Shown piece after piece: positions 29,930 through 39,101 of a stretch of 64,000 nt of DNA. The notes below the pieces were generated by a model that did no database searches, was not told the DNA's origin, and saw only the letters and a program-made list of their open reading frames with translations. Both the position numbers and the translations under genes were made by a program. Within the stretch, counting starts at the first letter, position 1, and the number at the start of each line of letters is the position of its first letter. The DNA is from Enorma phocaeensis. Lineage in GTDB: Bacteria; Actinomycetota; Coriobacteriia; Coriobacteriales; Coriobacteriaceae. Location: the NCBI RefSeq assembly GCF_016901575.1, contig NZ_JACJKQ010000001.1:310001-374000 (forward strand). Direction: 5' to 3'.

Positions 29930-32503
29930 TTACTTGACGACCAGGTTCACCAGCTTGCCCGGCACGCAGATGGCCTTGACGACCGTCTTGCCCTCGATCC
30001 ACTTGGAGACGGCCTCCTCGGCGGCGGAGCGCATCTCGTCCTGGGTGGCGTCCGTCGGCACGTCCACGCGGGCGCGCAGCTTGCCGAGCACCTGAACGGC
30101 GATCTGGACGGTATCGGTGACCGCCTCGGCGAGGTCGAACTCGGGCCAGGGCGCAGTGTAGGCGTTGTCGGTGTGATGCAGCGCCTCGTGCCAGAGCTCG
30201 TCGGCCCAGAAGGGGCAGATGGGAGCCAGCAGCGAGACGATGTCGGTGGCGACGAGCCAGGAGAGCGCCTCGTCGGCGACCGAGGCGTCCTTCTCGCACG
30301 CGTTGAGATAGGCGCTCGCGGCGTTCACGAGCTCCATGATCGCAGAGATCGCGGTGTTGAACTGCTGGCGGTCAAAGTCGTCGGTGCACTTGGCGATGGT
30401 GCGGTGACGCTCGCGATACAGCTCGAGGGCGGCGGCGGAGAGCTTGCCCTTCTGCAGCTTGGCATCGGCGCTTCCAGCGAGGGCGAGCTGCCACACGATG
30501 CGCCAAGCGCGCTTGATGAAGCGGTTGGCGCCCGCAACGGCATCCTCGTCCCAGTCGAAGTCCTTCTCGGGGGGCGCGATGAACAGGATCGCGAGGCGCA
30601 TGGTGTCGGCACCGTAGGGCTCGATGACGCTCGAGGGCGGCACCACGTTGCCCTTGCTCTTCGACATGGTCTCGCCGTTGGCGTCCTTGACCATGCCCTG
30701 GCACAGCAGGTTGGTGAAGGGCTCGTCGACGTCGAGCATGCCGAGGTCGCGAAGGGCCTTGGTGAAGAAGCGGCTGTACAGCAGGTGAAGAATCGCGTGC
30801 TCGATGCCGCCGATGTAGTTGTCCACCGGCATCCAGCGGTCGGCAGCCTCGCGCGAGAAGGGAAGCTGGTCGTTGTGCGGGTCGCAGTAGCGCAGGTAAT
30901 ACCAGCTGGAGCACGTGAAGGTGTCCATGGTGTCGGTCTCGCGGCGAGCGGGACGGCCGCACACCGGGCAGGTGGTCTCAAAGAACTCGGGGCACTCCGC
31001 CAAGGTCTCGCCGGCAGCGAGGTCGAGCGTGTCGGGAAGGGTCACCGGCAGCTGGTCCTCGGGAACCGGGACGATGCCGCAGTGGTCGCAATGGACGGCG
31101 GGGATGGGGTTGCCCCAATAGCGCTGGCGGGAGATGAGCCAGTCGCGCAGGCGGAACTGCACCGAGCGACGGCCGGTGCCGGCCTCCTCCAGGTCGGCGA
31201 CGATGGCGGCCTCACCCTCGGAATGCTTGCCGCCGCGCATGCCGGTATACTTGCCCGACTGGACGAGCGTTCCCTCTGCGGCATGGGCGCAATCCCAATC
31301 GACCGACTCCGCATGGTAGGTGTCGATGGACTCCCCGGCCTCCTCGAGGGCCGCGAGCTCGTCATCCATGAGGATGATGGGGACGATGGGCAGGTCGTAC
31401 TTGCGTGCGAACTCAAAGTCGCGCTGGTCGCCACAGGGCACGGCCATGACGGCACCGGTGCCGTAGTCGGAGACGATGTAGTCGGCCACCCACACGGGGA
31501 CCTTCTGGCCCGACACCGGGTTCACCACATAGCGGCCCGTGAAGGCGCCGTGCTTCTCGAGCGTGCCCTGGGCGCGCTCGACGGCCGAGACCTTCTCGGC
31601 GCCTGCGACCACGCGGCGCACCGGCGTCTCGTACTCGGTACCCTCGACGAGCTCCATGAGGCCCTTGTACTCGGGGGCCAGCAGGAAGAACGTGCAGCCG
31701 AAAAGCGTGTCGGCGCGCGTGGTGAAAACGGTGATCTTCTCGTCGGTGGGGTTGCCGTCGGCGTCGCAGAGCGTGAAGTCGACCTCGGCGCCCTCGGAGC
31801 GGCCGATCCAGTTGGCCTGCATCTGCTTGACGCGCTCAGGCCAGCCGGGCAGCTTCTCGAGATCGTCGAGGAGCTCCTGGGCGTAGTCGGTGATCTTGAA
31901 ATACCACTGCTCGAGCTCGCGCTTCTCGGGCTCCGAGCCGCAGCGCCAGCACTTGCCCTCGGTCACCTGCTCGTTGGCGAGCACGGTGTTGCAGCCGGGG
32001 CACCAGTTGACGGGGCTCTTCTTGCGATAGACCAGCCCGCGCTCCCAGAGCTTCTCGAAGATCCACTGGCCCCAGCGGTAGTAATCGGGGTTGCAGGTCT
32101 TGACCAGGCGGTCCATGTCGTAGGAGAAGCCCATGCGGCGCATCGTCGCGAGCGCCTGGTCCATGTTCTTGTAGGTCCACTCCCCCGCCTGGGTGTTGTG
32201 CTTGATGGCGGCGTTCTCGGCGGGCAGGCCGAAGGCATCGAATCCGATGGGATGCAGGACGTCATACCCGCGCATGCGCGCCTGGCGCGCCATGGCGTCG
32301 CCGATGGTGTAGTTTCGAGCATGTCCCATGTGCAGGTCGCCCGAAGGGTACGGGAACATCTCGAGGACATACTTCTTCGGTTTCGAGGAGTCCTCCTCGA
32401 CGGCAAAGAGGTTCTCCTCGTCCCACGCGCGCACCCACTTGTTCTCAATGGCCTGCGCGTCATAGGCAGGAATCTCGTGCTGATGACTACCGCAGTCGCA
32501 CAT
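29930..32503 (-). CDS. leuS: Leucyl-tRNA synthetase
   Basis: This 857-residue class I synthetase has the HIGH region [16 protein letters not shown], the CP1 editing domain between about residues 220 and 420, and MSKSKGN at about residue 615. It charges tRNA-Leu. The ATG at 32503 has AAGGAGCG upstream. The leader is short with no T-box visible; an extended -10 box is at 32586-32594. Confidence 0.97.
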   Translation of the reverse strand: MCDCGSHQHEIPAYDAQAIENKWVRAWDEENLFAVEEDSSKPKKYVLEMFPYPSGDLHMGHARNYTIGDAMARQARMRGYDVLHPIGFDAFGLPAENAAIKHNTQAGEWTYKNMDQALATMRRMGFSYDMDRLVKTCNPDYYRWGQWIFEKLWERGLVYRKKSPVNWCPGCNTVLANEQVTEGKCWRCGSEPEKRELEQWYFKITDYAQELLDDLEKLPGWPERVKQMQANWIGRSEGAEVDFTLCDADGNPTDEKITVFTTRADTLFGCTFFLLAPEYKGLMELVEGTEYETPVRRVVAGAEKVSAVERAQGTLEKHGAFTGRYVVNPVSGQKVPVWVADYIVSDYGTGAVMAVPCGDQRDFEFARKYDLPIVPIILMDDELAALEEAGESIDTYHAESVDWDCAHAAEGTLVQSGKYTGMRGGKHSEGEAAIVADLEEAGTGRRSVQFRLRDWLISRQRYWGNPIPAVHCDHCGIVPVPEDQLPVTLPDTLDLAAGETLAECPEFFETTCPVCGRPARRETDTMDTFTCSSWYYLRYCDPHNDQLPFSREAADRWMPVDNYIGGIEHAILHLLYSRFFTKALRDLGMLDVDEPFTNLLCQGMVKDANGETMSKSKGNVVPPSSVIEPYGADTMRLAILFIAPPEKDFDWDEDAVAGANRFIKRAWRIVWQLALAGSADAKLQKGKLSAAALELYRERHRTIAKCTDDFDRQQFNTAISAIMELVNAASAYLNACEKDASVADEALSWLVATDIVSLLAPICPFWADELWHEALHHTDNAYTAPWPEFDLAEAVTDTVQIAVQVLGKLRARVDVPTDATQDEMRSAAEEAVSKWIEGKTVVKAICVPGKLVNLVVK

Positions 32504-32585
32504 GATCGCTCCTTTTCCTATCTCTATCGAGCCCGGCGTCGCCGACATGCGGGGCAAACGGGCCGGTCAAGCGCTAACGTGCATG

Positions 32586-32594
32586 ATTCTAGCA
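32586..32594 (-). promoter_or_regulatory. Extended -10 promoter of leuS
   Basis: TGC-TAGAAT on the minus strand, identical to the exporter promoter, lies 83 bp before leuS. Confidence 0.55.
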
Positions 32595-32669
32595 AAAGTG
32601 CCCCTGCATGGCGTCGACGCGCGGAGCCACAACCTGTCGGACATCTTCCTCCGACGGGAAGGTATGGGC

Positions 32670-33968
32670 CTACGATTCGTCGTCGCTGCGGGACTGCTCG
32701 ATCGACAAGATGAGCTCGGCGTTGGCGACCTCGGTCTGGTTGAGAACGCCGTCCAGCGCATCGAATTCCTCTGCCGAGTAGCGCGGCTCATACCACGACT
32801 GCCCCTCGAAGTATTCCCTCAGCGCCTCGTTGGAGAACTCCCGTCCATGGCGCGCATAGATCTCGTTGCGCGCGATTTCAAGCTCCCAATCGGAGAGGCT
32901 CTCGAGCTCGTCGGCGGCATAGAGGCGCGTATCGCTGTCAGCAAGCACATAGTCGCCATCAGAGGCGGGAGCGGCCTGCTCGTCGTCTGCCTGCTCCTCC
33001 GCGTCGCCTGCGTCGCCTGCCGGCACGTCGACCGTAAACCTGACAGACGTGCCGCCTCGAAGCCCGCTCAGCTCGTCGAGATCGATGCGCAGGGTATGGG
33101 TTGCATCGTCCTGCGGAAGGCTGGAGGTGTATACGATGCGGCAGGTTCCCTCGTCGGCCGAGACCGAGAAGCGGTCGATGGTCACCTGAGACCCCGAGCT
33201 GCCATCAGCGGCCTCCTCGAGCACGAAGTCGCCAGCCGTGAGCGACCCGAGATCCACCTCGTCGTCGGAGATGAGCTCGAGGTCGAGCACCACCTGGGGA
33301 TAGCCGGCGGTGGAAATGGAGGTCGCCGAGAGGTCCAGCACGGTCGCGGCAGAATCATCCTGCTCCCGAGACGGGGCGTCTTGCGCGGCGTCCTGAGCGG
33401 GCGCGCCCGCCAGCGCGAACCACACCGCAGCCACGATGACGACAACGACGGCAACGCAGATGGCCGCAATCGCCGCGGGGGACAGCCCCCGCCGGCGCGG
33501 CGACCCAACCTCGTAGCAGGAGGATTCGGAGTCGGCGACGACGGGTTGCTGCATGGTGATGTCGAGCGGAGAGGGAGCGGCGGCGCCCTGCGGCCCCGGC
33601 TTTGCGCCGGAAGCAGACGATGGGCGGCCCGCAGCGAACGGCCTGCCCTTCTCAGCCGCGTCCGCATTCCCGACGGCGTCCCGGGGCGCCTCGGACGAGG
33701 CCGCGGCGGGAGATGGGGCGGCGCCCGCCGGCATGGCATGCGTTGCGGACGGATCGCCCGTCGCAGCAGCGCCGCGAGCCTTCACCCAGGTGGTCCGGCG
33801 CACCGAACCCGCACCGACGCTCGTGCGGAGCCGAGCGTCTTCGCTTGTCACGGCATCTTCCTCGACATGAGGCGACGGGCCCGCGCCTGGATGCACGACG
33901 CGGGCGCCGCACTTGGTGCAAAACTGATAGTCGTCTGGAAGCTTAGCGCCGCATTTCGAACAATACAT
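32670..33968 (-). CDS. Zinc-ribbon membrane protein with C-terminal YARHG domain
   Basis: This 432-residue protein of unknown role has an N-terminal zinc ribbon (MYCSKCGAKL, FCTKCGARV), about 135 residues of low-complexity Ala/Pro/Ser linker, one membrane segment (AIAAICVAVVVVIVAAVWFA) near residue 170, and an outside part of about 240 residues. The last 70 residues contain LEIARNEIYARHGREF and GQSWYEP, the YARHG domain found in surface proteins. The cytoplasmic ribbon, linker, membrane and exterior order suggests a sensor or wall-linked protein; that is inference. The ATG is at 33968. Confidence 0.8.
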   Translation of the reverse strand: MYCSKCGAKLPDDYQFCTKCGARVVHPGAGPSPHVEEDAVTSEDARLRTSVGAGSVRRTTWVKARGAAATGDPSATHAMPAGAAPSPAAASSEAPRDAVGNADAAEKGRPFAAGRPSSASGAKPGPQGAAAPSPLDITMQQPVVADSESSCYEVGSPRRRGLSPAAIAAICVAVVVVIVAAVWFALAGAPAQDAAQDAPSREQDDSAATVLDLSATSISTAGYPQVVLDLELISDDEVDLGSLTAGDFVLEEAADGSSGSQVTIDRFSVSADEGTCRIVYTSSLPQDDATHTLRIDLDELSGLRGGTSVRFTVDVPAGDAGDAEEQADDEQAAPASDGDYVLADSDTRLYAADELESLSDWELEIARNEIYARHGREFSNEALREYFEGQSWYEPRYSAEEFDALDGVLNQTEVANAELILSIEQSRSDDES

Positions 33969-34080
33969 CGACAGGCCACCTCATCTCGCGTCATGACTGC
34001 TCACAGTATACTCGATGCCCCGCCTCCCCTTTTCTCGTGCGCATCGACGCGCCTTCTGCCCGGAGCAATGGCTGGATAGC

Positions 34081-34108
34081 AAAGGAGCCGGCAGAAGCCG
34101 GCTCCTTT
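34081..34108 (-). terminator. Hairpin after guaB
   Basis: A perfect 12-bp stem (34081-34092 with 34097-34108) with an AGAA/UUCU loop begins 48 bp past the guaB stop. Its arms start with AAA and end with TTT, so short U-tracts are inside the stem in both directions. Confidence 0.65.
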
Positions 34109-34156
34109 GGATGCTTGCATGCTCAGGCTGCCATCGAAGAAGCGCCAGGCGAGCGC

Positions 34157-35671
34157 TTACTGGTAGCTTGCCACCTGGTGGTTGCGATCTTTCACCACGA
34201 CGTCGTGCGCGCCGCCCTCGACGATCGAGGTGGCGGAAACGAGCGTGAGGCGAGCCTTCTGCTGCAGCTCCTTGATGGTGAGCGCGCCGCAGTTGCACAT
34301 GGTGGACTTGATCTTGTAGAGCGTGGAGTTCACGCCGTCCTTGAGCGAGCCGGCATACGGCACATAGGAGTCGACGCCCTCCTCAAAGGCCAGCTTCGCC
34401 GCACCGCCTAGGTCATAGCGCTGCCAGTTGCGGGCGCGCGCGGAGCCCTCGCCCCAGTACTCCTTCATATACTGGCCGTTGACGTTGACGCGGGCCGTGG
34501 GGCTCTCGTCGAAGCGCGCGAAATAGCGGCCGAGCATGAGGAAGTCGGCGCCCATGGCAAGCGCAAGGGTCATGTGGTAGTCGTAGACGATGCCGCCGTC
34601 GGAGCATACGGGCACGTAGATGCCAGTCTCCTCGAAGTACTCGTCGCGGGCGCGGCACACGTCGATGAGCGCGGTTGCCTGGCCGCGGCCGATGCCCTTC
34701 GTCTCGCGGGTGATGCAGATCGAGCCGCCGCCGATACCCACCTTGATGAAGTCGGCCCCGCAGTCGGCGAGGAAGCGGAAGCCCTCGGCATCGACGACGT
34801 TGCCGGCGCCCACCTTGACGGAATCGCCGTAGTGCTCACGGATCCACTCGATGGTGAGCTTCTGCCACTCGCTGAAGCCCTCGGAGGAGTCGATGCACAG
34901 CGCATCGGCGCCGGCCTCGATCAGCAGCGGCACGCGCGTGGCGTAGTCGCGGGTGTTGATGCCGGCGCCCACCATGTAGCGCTTGTTGGTGTCGAGCATT
35001 TCGTTGGGGTTGGTCTTGTGGCTGTCGTAGTCCTTGCGGAACACGATGGCCATGAGGCAGTCGTCATCATCGACCACGGGCAGGGCGTTGAGCTTCTTGT
35101 CCCAGATGACGTCGTTGGCCTTCTTCAGGGTAATGTCCTTGTCGCCCACGATGAGCTGCTCGCGCGGCGTCATGAACGTAGCGACCTTCATGTTGGGATC
35201 ATCGCGGCTGGGACGATAGTCGCGGCTCGTGACGATGCCCAGCAGCTTGCCGTGCGCCGTGCCGTCGGCGGTGACGGGCATGGTGGAGTGGCCGGTCCTC
35301 TCCTTGAGGTCCATGACCTCGGCCATGGTCATGTCAGGGGTGAGGGTGGAATCGGAGACCACGAAGCCGGCCTTGTGGTCCTTGACGGCCTTCACCATGG
35401 CAGCCTCCTGCTCGGGAGTCTGGGAGCCGTAGATGAAGCTCATGCCGCCCTCGGTTGCCAGCGCGACGCCCATGTCCTCGCCCGAGACGGACTGCATGAT
35501 GGCGGAAACCATGGGGATGTTGAGCGAGATCGCCGGCTCCTCGCCGCGCTTGAAGCGGGTGAGCGGCGTCTTCAGCGACACGTTTGCGGGAATGCACTCA
35601 GAAGACGAATAGCCAGGAACGAGGAGATACTCGGAAAAGGTGTGGGACTCGCCAGGAAAAAACATTGCCAT
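34157..35671 (-). CDS. guaB: IMP dehydrogenase, Tritrichomonas-like type
   Basis: This 504-residue enzyme oxidises IMP to XMP, the committed step to GMP. It has a (beta/alpha)8 barrel with an inserted CBS pair (about residues 105-215). The catalytic loop is [15 protein letters not shown] with Cys at residue 319, and the Arg-Tyr dyad is R418-Y419 in NWQRYDLGG, followed by [11 protein letters not shown]. From memory these numbers equal those of the Tritrichomonas foetus enzyme (C319, R418, Y419), and long blocks look the same. The ATG at 35671 has AGAAGGAGG upstream. Confidence 0.95.
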   Translation of the reverse strand: MAMFFPGESHTFSEYLLVPGYSSSECIPANVSLKTPLTRFKRGEEPAISLNIPMVSAIMQSVSGEDMGVALATEGGMSFIYGSQTPEQEAAMVKAVKDHKAGFVVSDSTLTPDMTMAEVMDLKERTGHSTMPVTADGTAHGKLLGIVTSRDYRPSRDDPNMKVATFMTPREQLIVGDKDITLKKANDVIWDKKLNALPVVDDDDCLMAIVFRKDYDSHKTNPNEMLDTNKRYMVGAGINTRDYATRVPLLIEAGADALCIDSSEGFSEWQKLTIEWIREHYGDSVKVGAGNVVDAEGFRFLADCGADFIKVGIGGGSICITRETKGIGRGQATALIDVCRARDEYFEETGIYVPVCSDGGIVYDYHMTLALAMGADFLMLGRYFARFDESPTARVNVNGQYMKEYWGEGSARARNWQRYDLGGAAKLAFEEGVDSYVPYAGSLKDGVNSTLYKIKSTMCNCGALTIKELQQKARLTLVSATSIVEGGAHDVVVKDRNHQVASYQ

Positions 35672-35783
35672 GGATATTCCTCCTTCTGTTAGGTGCGGTC
35701 GCACCCCGGGCTCAGCGGCACCGAAGCGCCCCGCACGGCTGCGTGGACCAAGCCGCATGGCAAGGGCGGCTTGTTGGTAGGTT

Positions 35784-35789
35784 ATTGTA
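35784..35789 (-). promoter_or_regulatory. -10 box of guaB
   Basis: TACAAT on the minus strand lies 113 bp before guaB, divergent from the regulator promoter only about 25 bp away. The long leader contains the self-complementary GGTGCGACCGCACC near 35692. Confidence 0.45.
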
Positions 35790-35813
35790 GTGCACGGGAC
35801 GGCTCGTTTGTGC

Positions 35814-35822
35814 TGCTACAAT
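35814..35822 (+). promoter_or_regulatory. Extended -10 promoter of the ModE-like gene
   Basis: TGC-TACAAT on the plus strand lies 83 bp before the regulator start, facing away from the guaB promoter. Confidence 0.5.
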
Positions 35823-35904
35823 GCAGATTGTCGTATCATCACGAGGATTTTGCGGACGCCGGAAAAGAAGCCCAGCAAGTTCTTTAGCGTAAAGGAGCGC
35901 GCGG

Positions 35905-36237
35905 ATGGATCTCACCGCAAAGGCACGCGTCGTGGTTCGCAGCACGGACGCCTCGCTGCCCGGCGCCTTTGGTCTGGGCTGCGTTCAGCTGCTCGAAGGC
36001 GTGGCGCAGCTCGGCTCGCTCAACCGCGCCGCCAAGCAGCTCGGCATGGCATATTCGAAGGCGTGGCGCCTTGTAAACGAAGCCGAAGGGCACCTCGGTT
36101 GCAAGCTCATCCTGCGCGACGGGGCGCGCGGATCCTCGCTCACCGACGATGGAGAGCGCGTGCTCGTCGGATACCGCAAGCTCCAGCAAGAGGTCGACGA
36201 CCTCCTCGCGCGCAGGGTTCACGACTTGCTTGGATAG
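35905..36237 (+). CDS. ModE-type winged-helix regulator (stand-alone DNA-binding domain)
   Basis: This 110-residue protein consists only of the ModE N-terminal domain. [20 protein letters not shown] and QLGMAYSKAWRLVNEAE form the helix-turn-helix, and the wing ends at LTDDGERVLVGYRKL. The molybdate-binding TOBE domain of E. coli ModE is missing, so it may not sense molybdate itself. The start has AAAGGAG upstream. No molybdate transporter is adjacent; a molybdenum hydroxylase lies at 61-64 kb, too far to link. It is one of two plus-strand genes and is divergent from guaB. Confidence 0.85.
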   Translation: MDLTAKARVVVRSTDASLPGAFGLGCVQLLEGVAQLGSLNRAAKQLGMAYSKAWRLVNEAEGHLGCKLILRDGARGSSLTDDGERVLVGYRKLQQEVDDLLARRVHDLLG

Positions 36238-36323
36238 CGACTCCGAGGGGCCGGGCCTGGATGGCGCGAAGAAGCCAGTCCACGTGAGCCTATAGATAGG
36301 TCACTGAAAGGTGTCGGAATACC

Positions 36324-36459
36324 TCGTTTCGGTTTTATGCAGATTATTTCTGAACTGCCAAGTAGACCAGAATTCATAAAGCCAATTACCTGCGGTTTTC
36401 TTGAAATACAGCACTGTCTACCCAGCGGTCCAAGAATTATCTGCATAAAACCGAAACGA
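36324..36459. mobile_element. MITE-like 136-bp palindromic element
   Basis: Terminal inverted repeats of 21 bp match perfectly (36324-36344 with 36439-36459; core CGTTTCGGTTTTATGCAGAT). The interior is itself partly self-complementary (GTAGAC recurs on both arms), so the whole unit could fold as one long hairpin. It is clearly AT-richer than the flanks, has no transposase, and no clear target duplication is visible. It could be a non-autonomous insertion element or a structured RNA. Confidence 0.55.
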
Positions 36460-36506
36460 ACTGCCCCGAGCGCCAGATTGGCCGGACGGGAGATGCCACT
36501 TCAGAT

Positions 36507-36562
36507 GGGCGCGGCCCGTTGCAGGCGGGCGCGGACCGTTGCAGGCGGGCGCGGACCGTTGC
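36507..36562. repeat. Tandem repeat, 20-bp unit, nearly 3 copies
   Basis: The unit GGGCGCGGACCGTTGCAGGC occupies 36527-36546. It is preceded by a copy with one change (36507-36526) and followed by a 16-base partial copy (36547-36562). It lies 48 bp from the palindromic element in non-coding DNA. Confidence 0.85.
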
Positions 36563-36697
36563 GCTTCGGCTCAGGGCAAGTCTGCGCAGCCATAAGGGGC
36601 GCCGAAAGGCCCCTGCGTGGCACAGCGGCCTCTCGGGACCATTCAAGCAGGAAAACAGAACGCATTTCGCACGCCCCTGAACAATATGATCGTCAAG

Positions 36698-37273
36698 CTA
36701 GGACAAGAACGCCCTGAGGCCGATGATGATGAGCACGATGCCGCCCGCGAACTCGGCCTTGGGACCGAAATGCGAACCAAGGCGCCGGCCGACGGCGAGC
36801 ACGAGAAAGCAACACAGCAGCGTGGTCACGCCGATCGCGCCGCCGTACAGCACGATGTTGGCCCCGCTCGCGGCAAGCGAGACGCCCACCACGAACGCAT
36901 CGATGGACGTCGCGATCGCCTCAAAGAAAATGGTCCCGTACGTGAGGCCCTCGGTCGGGCAGCTCTCGGGTTCGCGAAGCTCGCGCACGGCCTCGACGAC
37001 CATCTTCCCGCCGACGAACGCAAGGATCACGAGCGACACGATGCCCGCGTACGCCTCGATAACGGGCGCGATCAAGGTTCCACCGAAGAACCCGGCGATG
37101 GGCATGGCCATCTGGAACAGGGCGAACATGGCCGGCATGGCGACCTTCTTGCTTGCCGGCATGTCGGGCTCGCAAAGCGAGTTGGAAAGCGTGACAGCCA
37201 TGGCGTCCATGGCAAGGGCAACGCCCAAGACAACCGCCTGAAGCAGGTCGGCGGAGCTAAACGAGAGATCCAC
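36698..37273 (-). CDS. mntP: Manganese efflux protein MntP family
   Basis: This 191-residue integral membrane protein of six helices has the two family repeats, each with a conserved Asp in a helix: VALAMDAMAVTLSNS and IATSIDAFVVGVSLA. It should export Mn(II). The start is GTG at 37273 with GGGAGGG upstream; the longer in-frame reading to 37510 overlaps the neighbouring gene and is rejected. No room exists for a yybP-ykoY riboswitch in the 68-bp gap. Confidence 0.88.
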   Translation of the reverse strand: MDLSFSSADLLQAVVLGVALAMDAMAVTLSNSLCEPDMPASKKVAMPAMFALFQMAMPIAGFFGGTLIAPVIEAYAGIVSLVILAFVGGKMVVEAVRELREPESCPTEGLTYGTIFFEAIATSIDAFVVGVSLAASGANIVLYGGAIGVTTLLCCFLVLAVGRRLGSHFGPKAEFAGGIVLIIIGLRAFLS

Positions 37274-37341
37274 TACACCCTCCCCGATGCATGGACGATC
37301 AAATGTCAACGAAGCGTCGAGCGGCCGCAAGCCGTACGGAC

Positions 37342-38460
37342 CTAGGGCTCGGGAGGATTGCAAAACAGGCGCAACGCCTGGTCGAGGCTGTCGACGATGG
37401 CAAGGGGGTCGTCCGTGCCGGCGAAGATCCGCACATAGCTGAGATCGCGCTTGATCGCGAGGCCGAGACGCGTGAGGGCGCCGCCCGCCGACGAGCGGCG
37501 GTTCGCGCACGCACAGACCTCGAGAAAGCGACGATGGCGGTCAAGCATGAGCTCGGCATGCGTGCCCTGGAGCGAAAAGTCGATCGCCGGGCCAAACCCG
37601 TGCAGCAGCACGTTCGGCGCCAGCGCGCGGTCGGGATGGCTCTTGAGCCCGGGATAGAACACATGGCCCACCGCGGGATGGCAGAACAGGTACTCGGCAA
37701 TGGCGTGGGCGTGGTCGAAATGGCGCTGCATGCGAGCGGGCAGCGAATCCAGTCCCTGGGAGATCGCATCGAGCGCCTGGTCGTCCAATGCCCCGCAGCC
37801 GGAGACGTCGTCAGGGTCTCCCAACCCGAAGGCAAGCAGTCGATAGGCCTCCTCGGCATCGGGGCTCACCAGGCGGCGGCGACCCCTGCCCTGCACAGAC
37901 CGCGCGACCGAGACGGCGACGACGGACCGCGACAGGCGGCCCGCCGCGACCCTGTCGAGTGCCTCGAGCGAGACGTGCGCGCCGAGCGAGATGGGACTGC
38001 ATCCGAAACACGAGGGCACGGTATTGTCCACGATGAGGATGGCGTTAACTGCAGAGGCTGCCTCGGCGAGCGCCCTCAGATGGGGAACCCGCAGGCCCAG
38101 GCAGCCGATGGAGCCCACGAACCAAAACAGGCGGTCCGCATGGATGCCGGCGGGATGCGCATACGAGGCGGGCGACCCCTGGGGAATGAGACGGGCCTCC
38201 TCGCCCTCGGGGTCGTCCATGCTCGCCTGCAAGAACGCCTGCGGCGTGGCATCGCTCAAGAAGACCACGTCATGGGCTGGAAAAAGCGAGGCGAATGAAG
38301 ACTCGAAGTCGTCGGCGCACACCACGAGACGATCATGGGGGCCGACAAGCCCCACCTTCGCCAGGAGGTCCGCCGTATTGCGCGCATACGAGAACCAGGT
38401 TGCGCGGGCACCCTGCACGTCGGCAAAGCGTCGCGCAAGCTCGACCTGAGACGCATGCAT
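37342..38460 (-). CDS. Cys/Met-metabolism PLP-fold protein lacking the PLP lysine
   Basis: This 372-residue protein resembles cystathionine gamma-synthase/lyase. SYARNTADLLAKVG matches the YxR region, and VDNTVPSCF keeps the Asp that contacts the PLP ring (D145). Where the family has S-A-T-K-Y, it reads A-L-D-R-V (R170), and no other lysine lies between residues 36 and 200. It therefore probably cannot form the normal Schiff base. The C-terminal domain still has HPAVGHVFYPGLKSHP. The ATG at 38460 has GGGAGGT upstream. It may be a pseudoenzyme, a regulator or a decaying gene. Confidence 0.75.
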   Translation of the reverse strand: MHASQVELARRFADVQGARATWFSYARNTADLLAKVGLVGPHDRLVVCADDFESSFASLFPAHDVVFLSDATPQAFLQASMDDPEGEEARLIPQGSPASYAHPAGIHADRLFWFVGSIGCLGLRVPHLRALAEAASAVNAILIVDNTVPSCFGCSPISLGAHVSLEALDRVAAGRLSRSVVAVSVARSVQGRGRRRLVSPDAEEAYRLLAFGLGDPDDVSGCGALDDQALDAISQGLDSLPARMQRHFDHAHAIAEYLFCHPAVGHVFYPGLKSHPDRALAPNVLLHGFGPAIDFSLQGTHAELMLDRHRRFLEVCACANRRSSAGGALTRLGLAIKRDLSYVRIFAGTDDPLAIVDSLDQALRLFCNPPEP

Positions 38461-38496
38461 GTGTACCTCCCAACCTGGTGCCCCACTAAACCTCAT

Positions 38497-38502
38497 CAGT
38501 AT
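38497..38502 (-). promoter_or_regulatory. -10 box upstream of the PLP-fold gene
   Basis: TATACT on the minus strand lies 37 bp before the start. TTGCGC is present above it but the spacing is only 14 bp. Confidence 0.4.
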
Positions 38503-38574
38503 ACCGTGTTCATCTTTGCGCAACTGCAGGGCGCGCCCTTTTTCTATATGGTCACGCATGGGATGCGCTGCCGG

Positions 38575-38940
38575 CTACCCGAGATCTTCACCGTTGCTTT
38601 CATAGGCGCGCTTGAACCACGTGAAGCTCTTCTTGGGAATCCGCTTCAGGCGCTCGCCGGACGCCGCGTCATAGTCGACGTACACCGCTCCGTAGCGCTT
38701 CTCGATATCCCCCGACGACGAGGGGATGTCGATGAGGCCCCAGCCGAGATAGCCGATGACCTCGGCGCCATCGAGCTCGACGGCGTCAGCCGGCGTATCT
38801 TCGGTGATGCCCGACGCCGAGACGCACTGCGAGCGATAGTAGCTGAACGCCGAGAAGTCGTTGCGCATGGAGGCGCTGGCGGAGAGCTCGGAGGCGCTCA
38901 TGTCGAGCTCGATGCCCCGATGCGCGACGTAGGACGTGTC
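38575..38940 (-). pseudogene. Remnant of a GH1 6-phospho-beta-glucosidase
   Basis: The last 50 residues (VIGYLGWGLIDIPSSSGDIE, KRYGAVYVDYD, KKSFTWFKRAYESNGEDL) are the typical C-terminus of a GH1 6-phospho-beta-glucosidase. Just before, GIELDMSASELSA and FSAFSYYRSQC match the middle of the same family. The roughly 90 residues between, which hold the ENG nucleophile, are deleted, and the N-terminal ~290 residues with the NEP acid/base are gone. It cannot be an active glycosidase. The remaining frame is open, so the deletions are in frame or recent. Confidence 0.8.
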
Positions 38941-39101
38941 GACAAGCGCCGAACGCAGCGTCGCGCGAATCGAAGAATGACGGCAAACACCTTTGGTTGT
39001 CGCCCCCAAAGGACGGAGCGTAAGAAACGCCGCTCCGCGGAAACGCCGACCACATGCACAAACGGTCCCCGTGCCGATGAGATGCCCGCCGGCAGGCTGC
39101 G

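Larger units (their letters stand above)
36238..36697. other. 460-bp gene-free stretch with palindrome and tandem repeat
   Basis: No credible coding region is seen on either strand between the regulator and mntP. The stretch holds an AT-rich 136-bp imperfect palindrome (36324-36459), then three copies of a 20-bp GC-rich unit (36507-36562), and a weak hairpin near 36596-36615 that could end mntP transcription. Confidence 0.7.

Noticed and set aside
29885-32713. 942-codon open frame on the plus strand opposite leuS
   Set aside because: It mirrors leuS codon by codon, a usual effect in GC-rich genes, and its protein has a leucine/valine/aspartate bias with no family motif.
36507-36562. CRISPR array
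   Set aside because: The 20-bp units are directly adjacent with no spacers, and no cas gene is present.
37274-37341. yybP-ykoY manganese riboswitch before mntP
   Set aside because: Only 68 bp separate mntP from the upstream gene, too short for that riboswitch.
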